A stretch of 46,407 nucleotides of DNA, from the NCBI GenBank assembly GCA_029262375.1, contig JAJCZM010000047.1, forward strand, positions 1 to 46,407. Reading direction: 5' to 3'. A program made the position numbers and the translations under genes. Shown in pieces: positions 41,188-46,407 of this stretch (positions are counted from its first letter, which is position 1; each line of letters starts with the position of its first letter). The notes beneath the pieces are model-generated. The model worked only from the letters and a program-made list of their open reading frames with translations. It did not search any database and was not told the origin of the DNA. The DNA is from Deltaproteobacteria bacterium. Lineage in GTDB: Bacteria > Desulfobacterota > Binatia > UBA1149 > SPBQ01.

Positions 41188-41631
41188 CTCTTCGTACCTC
41201 CGCAACATGTTCTGCCTCTCGTAGCAGGGGGGGGCGGAGAGGAACCGGGCTTCGTTTCTCGGGGGGGAGGCGACGCCTGGTGGGTCGGGCAACTTCCGAT
41301 CGGCGGCACTTGTCGGCCGGGCCAATCGCTTGCGCGATCCGTAGGGCGACACTAACGCACGCGTTGCGTTGCGCGCGCCTCGAAAACACGGCCCTCGGCG
41401 CGCGGTCGCATATTCTCGCTAAGGAGTAGGTGTGAGTCGCGAAGCAGTCAGGGAGGTTCCGCACGATACTGCGGGTCTCCCTGAGACATGCGCCTTGCGG
41501 TGTGCCTGTTCGTCTCCTGCGAGGACGTCGTTCGCTTCGTCATTGACAGGGGGTACGGCGGGATATCACATACTACCGCTACGTCGATGGTCCATTGGTC
41601 GGCGCGCGATGGAACCGAGCGGAGTAAGAGT
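41188..41631. other. 444-bp region upstream of the P450 gene
   Basis: I see no firm gene here. It holds G runs of eight (41227-41234) and seven (41261-41267), and a TTGACA hexamer at 41543-41548 that may be part of the P450 promoter; a matching -10 is not clear. The P450 frame is open from 41488, but its upstream residues do not look like protein of this family. Confidence 0.4.
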
Positions 41632-43029
41632 ATGTCCCAAACGATCGTGGATTCTGCCGAGGCAAGTGCGTTGACGGCTCGCGAGGATGTTCCCGGGCCG
41701 TCCGGTTTTGCCGGGCTCAAGCTTTGGCGCGCGTTCGAGAAGGATGCGCTCGGTAGTATCGAACGCATCATGCACGAGTACGGTGACGTTGCGCGCATGA
41801 ACCTGGGACTGGTCGATATCTACTTGGTTACGCATCCGGACGGGGTGCGCAGGGTTCTGCAAGAGAACAACACCAACTACAACAAAGACACGTTTGATTA
41901 TCGCGCATTGCGCGTAATCGACGGGAACGGTCTGCTCACATCAGATGGTCCGCACTGGTTGCGCCAGCGTCGCATCATGCAGCCGGCCTTTCATCGTCAA
42001 CGCATCGCCGAACTCGCATCCGGCATGTCCACCCGGATCGCGGTGATGTGCGAGGAATGGGAACGGTTGGCGCAAACCGGAGAGCAATTCGATCTGCAAG
42101 ATGAACTGCAGCGCCTCACGCTCGATATCGTTACCGGCGCACTGTTCGGTGCCGATGTCAGCTCGCGGGCAGGCGAAGTCGCCGGCGCGTTCACCGACGT
42201 GAACGAGGCGGCCGTCAAAGTACTTTTCAATCCGATCTCGGCGCTTGTTCCTGAACTGGCGTTTCGCATGAATCGCAAAGGTGGTCGGGCACTCAAGGCA
42301 ATCCATCGAATCGTTGGAGACATTATCAGTGAGCGACGTCGCACCGGAGAGAATCGCGGCGATCTGCTCTCGATGCTGCTCGATGCGCGTGACGAGGACA
42401 CCGGCGAAGGAATGAGCGATGAGCAGCTTCGCTCCGAAGTGCTGATTCTGATGCTCGCCGGGCATGAGACGACGATGAACGCGCTCGGCTGGACGTTCTA
42501 TTTGTTGGCCAAGCACCCCGCGCACTGCGAGCGGCTACGCGAGGAAGCGACGTCGGTTCTGGCCGGCCGCGCGCCGACGGTTGATGATGTTGCCGAGCTC
42601 CCCTACACGCGCATGGTGCTCGACGAATCGATGCGCATCTTCCCACCGGCGTGGGCGCTTTCGCGCGCGGCGCTCGACGACGATGTCGTGTGTGGTTACC
42701 GAATTCCGAAGGGCGCGGTCGTGTTTCTTACGCAGTGGGGAACTCATCGCCATCCCGAATTCTGGCACGATCCGGAGACTTTCGACCCGGAGCGCTTCTC
42801 GCCCGAGAAGGCGGATGGGCGTCACAAGTATGCGTACTTCCCCTTCGGTGGTGGGCCGAGGTTGTGCATCGGGAACTCGTTCTCGATCATGGAGTCGGTG
42901 ATGACGCTGGCATCGGTGCTGTCGCGCTATCGCGTGCAGCTCGACCCTGACGATCTGGTCGTCGAACCGGAACCGCTGGTTACGCTGCGGCCGAAGCACG
43001 GAGTGCCGGTTCGCATCTCGAAGATCTAG
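41632..43029 (+). CDS. Cytochrome P450
   Basis: A 465-residue soluble bacterial P450, the normal length. ATG at 41632 has GGAG eight bases upstream and removes 48 unlikely residues. Diagnostic motifs are complete: helix C WLRQRRIMQPAF, helix I AGHETT (276-281) with the acid-alcohol pair for O2 activation, E332-S-M-R335 in helix K, PERF, and the haem loop FPFGGGPRLCIG with Cys412 as axial ligand. The PGP near residue 21 is the hinge. The arrangement resembles CYP102/CYP110-type fatty-acid or terpenoid hydroxylases more than the CYP107 type. No redox partner gene is adjacent, so electrons must come from elsewhere. Confidence 0.95.
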   Translation: MSQTIVDSAEASALTAREDVPGPSGFAGLKLWRAFEKDALGSIERIMHEYGDVARMNLGLVDIYLVTHPDGVRRVLQENNTNYNKDTFDYRALRVIDGNGLLTSDGPHWLRQRRIMQPAFHRQRIAELASGMSTRIAVMCEEWERLAQTGEQFDLQDELQRLTLDIVTGALFGADVSSRAGEVAGAFTDVNEAAVKVLFNPISALVPELAFRMNRKGGRALKAIHRIVGDIISERRRTGENRGDLLSMLLDARDEDTGEGMSDEQLRSEVLILMLAGHETTMNALGWTFYLLAKHPAHCERLREEATSVLAGRAPTVDDVAELPYTRMVLDESMRIFPPAWALSRAALDDDVVCGYRIPKGAVVFLTQWGTHRHPEFWHDPETFDPERFSPEKADGRHKYAYFPFGGGPRLCIGNSFSIMESVMTLASVLSRYRVQLDPDDLVVEPEPLVTLRPKHGVPVRISKI

Positions 43030-43068
43030 ATGGAACCGGCCCCCGGTTATATTTCAGCACGACCGTCG

Positions 43069-43554
43069 CTAGTGAGATATTGCGGTGAATACCTCGCCGC
43101 GCTCGAGATCGAGGCCGTGGATCACGACCAGTAGTTCCTTCGAATCGGCGAGCGTGCGAACCAAGACGCGGCAGCGCTTCATTCGATACGGCGGTACCGT
43201 ATGGCGCACCGTTACCGATGCCCACGGTCGGCGGTCGAGCATTTTCCGCAACGCGCGCAGATGAATTTTACCAATCACCTGTTCGAGATGGGTGCCCAGC
43301 AACGCGTTACGCATGGTTTGGTCGTCTGGGAAGGGCGGCTGCTTCGCTCCGACAATGACCCCCGTCACGTCGCAAAGCAGAACCACGTCCCCACGCACCT
43401 CGCCCACTTTGTCTAGTCCGCCCTGTGACGGATCGTGTACTGGCGGCACCGCGTAGCGTCCGAACATCCCCGTTTGTTCGTACGCTCGGGTGCTCGCCGA
43501 TTCCGCGCCGATCGTTTCGGCCCCCTCGGTCGAGATTCCCTGTGTTCTCTGCAT
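43069..43554 (-). CDS. PAS-like small protein, function unknown
   Basis: A 161-residue soluble protein. ATG at 43554 is fixed by GGAGG seven bases upstream; the frame runs open to 43647. After a polar 45-residue N-terminus, the segment VVLLCDVTGVIVGAKQPPFP, then LLGTHLEQVIGKIHLRALRK and RCRVLVRTLADSKELLVVIH, has the strand-helix-strand order of a PAS sensor domain (D-x-x-G-x-I ... G-K ... final strands). The similarity is weak and I cannot name a ligand or output domain. It stands alone between the P450 gene (converging, 39 bp) and the Tad-like cluster. Confidence 0.55.
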   Translation of the reverse strand: MQRTQGISTEGAETIGAESASTRAYEQTGMFGRYAVPPVHDPSQGGLDKVGEVRGDVVLLCDVTGVIVGAKQPPFPDDQTMRNALLGTHLEQVIGKIHLRALRKMLDRRPWASVTVRHTVPPYRMKRCRVLVRTLADSKELLVVIHGLDLERGEVFTAISH

Positions 43555-44065
43555 TTTGGTTCCTCCGCTGGACCAGGACGCGATCGTACGTGTGCTCGAA
43601 CACGAAACGCGACCGCAAAATCCGACAGGAGGCGATTCTTCGCCCAAATGGCAGTGTTTCTCCTAGCGTCGTCGGGGCTATACCGGGGCGCGATGCGGGC
43701 AACCCCCGACACATATGCGCTGCGTGCGCGCATGCGCTCGGTCGTGGCAGAGCAGGGGGTCGGACTTCGTGAGCAGTTCTTTGGGGCCCGAAGTCGATGC
43801 TCTGCGCACAATCGATGAGGCGCGAGTACGGCCGGTGCGAACTTGCTGTGGCGTCTGCACCGGCGAATGAAGAATTCCAACAATGAGAACGGCGGCCGGA
43901 ACGTCTCTTGTTGGGACTCGGATAGAGGCGATAGCGTCGAAAAGTTGATGGTTGCTACATTGCGTGACGCAACCAACGTGTTGCTGAGACGCGAGGGAGT
44001 CGCGAAAAACAACCTTCTCGGAATGCCCCACCGTCAGGCGCATTTCTTGCACCGTATGGGCCGAG
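43555..44065. other. 511-bp region before the Tad-like cluster
   Basis: No gene is convincing; the frames here are arginine-rich shadows. It contains an 8-bp-arm hairpin (GCCGGTGC 43831-43838 and GCACCGGC 43857-43864) and the palindrome at 43960-43972. These suggest a leader and control region for the downstream pseudopilin genes. Confidence 0.45.
43960..43972. promoter_or_regulatory. Candidate operator palindrome upstream of the Tad-like cluster
   Basis: TTGCGT-G-ACGCAA is a perfect 13-bp palindrome 93 bp before the tadE-like start. It is nested in a wider inverted repeat, GGTTGC (43950-43955) and GCAACC (43969-43974). It may be an operator; the binding protein is unknown. Confidence 0.4.
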
Positions 44066-44575
44066 ATGAAAAGCGCCGCGCATATTCGCAAGAAGAATCA
44101 GAGGGGATCGGTCATCGTCGAAACGGCGTTGGTCGTGGTTGCGTTCATGTTCTTGTTGGGCGCGGTGCTGGATCTCTCCAACTACCTACACGTGCGTTCG
44201 AAGATTCAGCACGCGGTGAGCCAAGCGGCGCGCTACGCGATCACCGGTAATCAGCTAGACGACCCGGACAACTCGGGATCGCTGCTCTCTCGTGAAGCGT
44301 CGATTGCCTTCATCTTAGAGCGTTATACCGACATCAGCTTCGAGCCTTCGGATATCGACCTGTACGTGGTGAACGCCGATGGCTCCACGTCTTCGGGCCT
44401 TGGTTTCGGCGGCGACATCATTCTCGTGCGAGTGAGGCATGAGATGACGCTGATTACGCCGGGCCTAAGCAAGCTGTTCGACGACGGCGTGGCGAAGATT
44501 CGTTGCTCGACGCGGCTCCAGAGTGAGCAGTTCACGTACAACCGATGGATCACGAACGACCAAGAGGTAGCCTGA
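44066..44575 (+). CDS. TadE-like pseudopilin
   Basis: A 169-residue membrane-tethered protein of the TadE family. A short basic N-terminus with RGSVIVETALVVVAFMFLLG shows the pseudopilin-type processing region (G-S-x-x-V-E, with the conserved Glu at +5) and a single hydrophobic helix. A periplasmic beta-rich domain follows (SNYLHVRSKIQHAVSQAARY, then IDLYVVNADG, IILVRVRHEM). TadE/TadF pseudopilins assist assembly of tight-adherence Flp pili or act in related secretion systems. It begins a three-gene plus-strand cluster; the next gene starts two bases after its stop. The core Tad ATPase and secretin genes are not in the window. Confidence 0.83.
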   Translation: MKSAAHIRKKNQRGSVIVETALVVVAFMFLLGAVLDLSNYLHVRSKIQHAVSQAARYAITGNQLDDPDNSGSLLSREASIAFILERYTDISFEPSDIDLYVVNADGSTSSGLGFGGDIILVRVRHEMTLITPGLSKLFDDGVAKIRCSTRLQSEQFTYNRWITNDQEVA

Positions 44576-44577
44576 CG

Positions 44578-45081
44578 ATGCGACGACGTAAGAACGAACG
44601 AGGCATCGCCGTAACGGAGTTTGCGCTCCTGTTCCCGCTTCTGGTCGCAGCGATCATGGCGTTGGTTGACGTCTCGCGAATGGTCTACGGCCAGCAACAG
44701 CTGAGCGACCTCGCACGTGAAACCGCGAACCTCGTCTCGCGCGGAACCGACGCCAATTCCGCCATCGATGCGGTGATCAAAACCAGCGAAGCCTTCGATC
44801 TGAATTCGAGCGGACTGGTCATCATCAGTGAGGTCGAGCGAAAAGATGTGCTCGACGCGACGCCTTGGGTGAAGTCGCAAACGACGAACGGCAGCGTGCT
44901 CTACGGGAGTCGAGTCGGTTTGATGAATAGCAAAGCGAACATTCCGGGAATCACCGCACTGCCCGTGGGGGTATCGGTCACTACGGTCGAACTGGTGCAG
45001 TCGTTCACTCCGGCGTTTCCAAGCGGGAAGCTAGGCTTGGACTTCTATCCGTCGGAAATCTATCAAGCCGCCTATTTCTAG
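44578..45081 (+). CDS. TadE/TadF-like pseudopilin
   Basis: A 167-residue second pseudopilin. ATG at 44578 lies two bases after the upstream stop, with AGAGG about ten bases before; the frame runs open to 44545. The N-terminus ERGIAVTEFALLFPLLVAAI is the classical RG-x-A-V-x-E-F-A motif of TadE-like proteins, with prepilin-peptidase site before the helix and the conserved Glu. The helix continues into VDVSRMVYGQQQLSDLARET. The rest is a small periplasmic domain of about 110 residues. The conserved VDVSRM...QQLSDLARETANLV block is typical of the family. It is translationally coupled to the first gene and 19 bp before the vWA gene. Confidence 0.85.
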   Translation: MRRRKNERGIAVTEFALLFPLLVAAIMALVDVSRMVYGQQQLSDLARETANLVSRGTDANSAIDAVIKTSEAFDLNSSGLVIISEVERKDVLDATPWVKSQTTNGSVLYGSRVGLMNSKANIPGITALPVGVSVTTVELVQSFTPAFPSGKLGLDFYPSEIYQAAYF

Positions 45082-45100
45082 GCGCGAGCGAAAGGCTTCT

Positions 45101-46345
45101 ATGAAAATCAGAAACGAAAGAAGGGGTGAAAAAGGCGTCGTACTTGCGCTTTTCGTCTTCGCCATTGTTTCGATCCTACTGGCCATCGGTCTAGCAATCG
45201 ACTTGGGCGTCGCCTACGTGGCCAGCTCTGCCATGAGTAAGTCTGTCGATGCCGGCGTGCTCGCAGGGGCTCGCTATAGCGATGGCACGATCCCGGAAAT
45301 AGAAGCGTTGGCGGTCCAGATCGCCGAGGCGAACTTTCCTGACAATTTCATTCCTGTTGCCTACACCGCAACGGCGAGCGTTCCGTCGACGGATACGATC
45401 AAGGTACGCGTGGAAGCGAATAGTCATTCGCCTGCGCTTTTCTCGAGGTTGATTGGTAAGACCTCGTTGACGGTGAACAGCGCGGCCGAAGCGGTTCGTT
45501 ATCCGCTAGATATGAGCTTTGTTCTCGACGTGTCAGGCTCTCTCGTGTTTGCGAGCGTGTTCGACGACATGCAGGCTGCAGCGACTTCGTTTCTTACGCA
45601 GTTCAACGACAATTTGGATCAGGTCGGCCTGATTTCGTACTCGACGGTTGCGACGGAACATCACGTGCCCGCGAAGGCGTTCAAAGCAACGCTTACCACT
45701 ACGATCGCGGGACTGAGCGGTGGCGGTTACACCAACATCGACGAGGCGTTGGAGATGGGTAAAGGCCAACTCGACAATGCGCCGAACCGATCCAACGCGG
45801 TCAAGGTCTTGGTCTTGTTCACCGATGGGCGGCCGACCGCGTTTAGCGACGAGCTCTACATGAACCTCACGGCTCCGAAGCCGGAATACTACGATGGCGT
45901 CATGGTGACCGGTAACTCGGGTTCCGGTACCGGGCTGTTTCAGCAAGGAACCGGCCTGAAGATACGCTACTTCAGCGCCAGCACCGGAAATCCGGTGACG
46001 ACTTCGAACAACTACTACAGCAGCTACGATAAGCCTCAGTACCTGCCGGGTAATCTCTCTGTGAACGGCGACAACGTGCGTGCGATCGGCATCTCGCAGG
46101 CCGAAGCCTGGGCGAATACGATTCGCGCGGCCGGATACACGATCTACGTAATTGGTCTGGGCAACCCGAACGGAAGCGCTGACTTGCAGCCCGATCTAGA
46201 TTTCCTGGAACGCGTCGCGAACCATGGCGGAATCGTGTCGTCCTCGCAGCCGAAAGGCGCCATGATCTTCGCGCCGTCGGCCGTTCAGCTTGAAGCGGCA
46301 TTCGACGCGGTTGCCGATCGAATTCTCACCCGCCTCACCGAGTAG
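45101..46345 (+). CDS. TadG-like vWA domain protein
   Basis: A 414-residue protein. The N-terminal EKGVVLALFVFAIVSILLAI helix and DLGVAYVASSAMSKSVDAGV block are the TadG/TadE-like Flp region. The von Willebrand factor A domain starts near residue 136, with a complete metal-ion-dependent adhesion site: DVSGS (143-147), T211 in YTNIDEA and D242 in FTDGRPT. It therefore probably binds a ligand through Mg2+ or Mn2+ at the cell surface. An unusual Tyr/Asn/Ser/Gly-rich insert (NSGSGTGLFQQGTG, SNNYYSSYDKPQYL) interrupts the later part of the fold. It is the last gene of the cluster in view and ends 62 bp before the window edge. Confidence 0.88.
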   Translation: MKIRNERRGEKGVVLALFVFAIVSILLAIGLAIDLGVAYVASSAMSKSVDAGVLAGARYSDGTIPEIEALAVQIAEANFPDNFIPVAYTATASVPSTDTIKVRVEANSHSPALFSRLIGKTSLTVNSAAEAVRYPLDMSFVLDVSGSLVFASVFDDMQAAATSFLTQFNDNLDQVGLISYSTVATEHHVPAKAFKATLTTTIAGLSGGGYTNIDEALEMGKGQLDNAPNRSNAVKVLVLFTDGRPTAFSDELYMNLTAPKPEYYDGVMVTGNSGSGTGLFQQGTGLKIRYFSASTGNPVTTSNNYYSSYDKPQYLPGNLSVNGDNVRAIGISQAEAWANTIRAAGYTIYVIGLGNPNGSADLQPDLDFLERVANHGGIVSSSQPKGAMIFAPSAVQLEAAFDAVADRILTRLTE

Positions 46346-46407
46346 TCAGTTCAATGCGACGTGCGGGCGGTCTATAGATCGACCGCACGGCGCCCCCAAA
46401 CCCCCCA

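Noticed and set aside
46352..46402. Hairpin GCGGTC-N8-GACCGC after the vWA gene as terminator.
   Set aside because: Six-base stem without a T tract, and the window ends right after it.

Overview
The window is a 46.4 kb stretch of high-GC bacterial chromosome. It holds about 31 protein genes and one tRNA, and I see no insertion sequence, phage gene, integrase or CRISPR array. The organism has an outer membrane (TonB receptor, TamA/TamB, several lipoproteins). It also has an F420-type LLM oxidoreductase, an ACAD10/11-like phosphotransferase, a P450, a DUF6502/DUF5666 pair, and large secreted proteins with poly-threonine linkers, dockerin-like repeats and myxobacterial-type Cys repeats. That mix suggests a Deltaproteobacteria-like lineage, most probably Candidatus Binatota (Binatia, Desulfobacterota_B). 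This placement is an inference from gene content and was not tested by phylogeny.

Layout: 1-306 is the 3' end of a dimethylformamidase-like gene. 308-5757 (minus) is an apparent operon of LLM oxidoreductase, APH-fold kinase, AI-2E-type permease and TonB-dependent receptor. 5904-11668 (plus) is tamA-tamB, the inter-membrane/outer-membrane assembly pair, overlapping by one base. 11662-18811 holds small membrane or metal-binding-like proteins, an SDR oxidoreductase, an overlapping DUF6502-DUF5666 lipoprotein pair, a TetR regulator and three unassigned proteins. 19082-19173 is tRNA-Ser(GCU). 19249-19956 is a lipoprotein with a clear paralogue at 38953.

The centrepiece is 19953-31140 on the minus strand. 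Four very large secreted Cys-rich paralogues (about 740-920 residues) are followed by a secreted zinc metallopeptidase carrying a Thr linker and a dockerin-like repeat pair. Each large protein is built from a Lys/Cys-rich helical N-terminal region, a Cys-rich central domain with strongly conserved motifs, a poly-Thr linker and a roughly 30-residue six-Cys terminal module. Two of the gaps between these genes hold perfect 13- and 15-bp-stem hairpins. A MerR-family regulator is transcribed divergently, and the shared 250-bp region holds two palindromes with related half-sites. I read this as one regulated locus for a modular extracellular or cell-surface protein system of unknown function.

Downstream are an MscK/MscS-type mechanosensitive channel with 10-bp tandem repeats in its leader, an NAD-dependent epimerase-like protein, a secreted Pro/Ala-rich protein, the second lipoprotein paralogue, an ABC1-family kinase with a mitochondrial COQ8-like (not UbiB-like) active site, a cytochrome P450, a small PAS-like protein, and a three-gene TadE/TadF/TadG-like pseudopilin and vWA cluster at the right edge. 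Convergent gene pairs are packed tightly: several share or nearly share stop codons.
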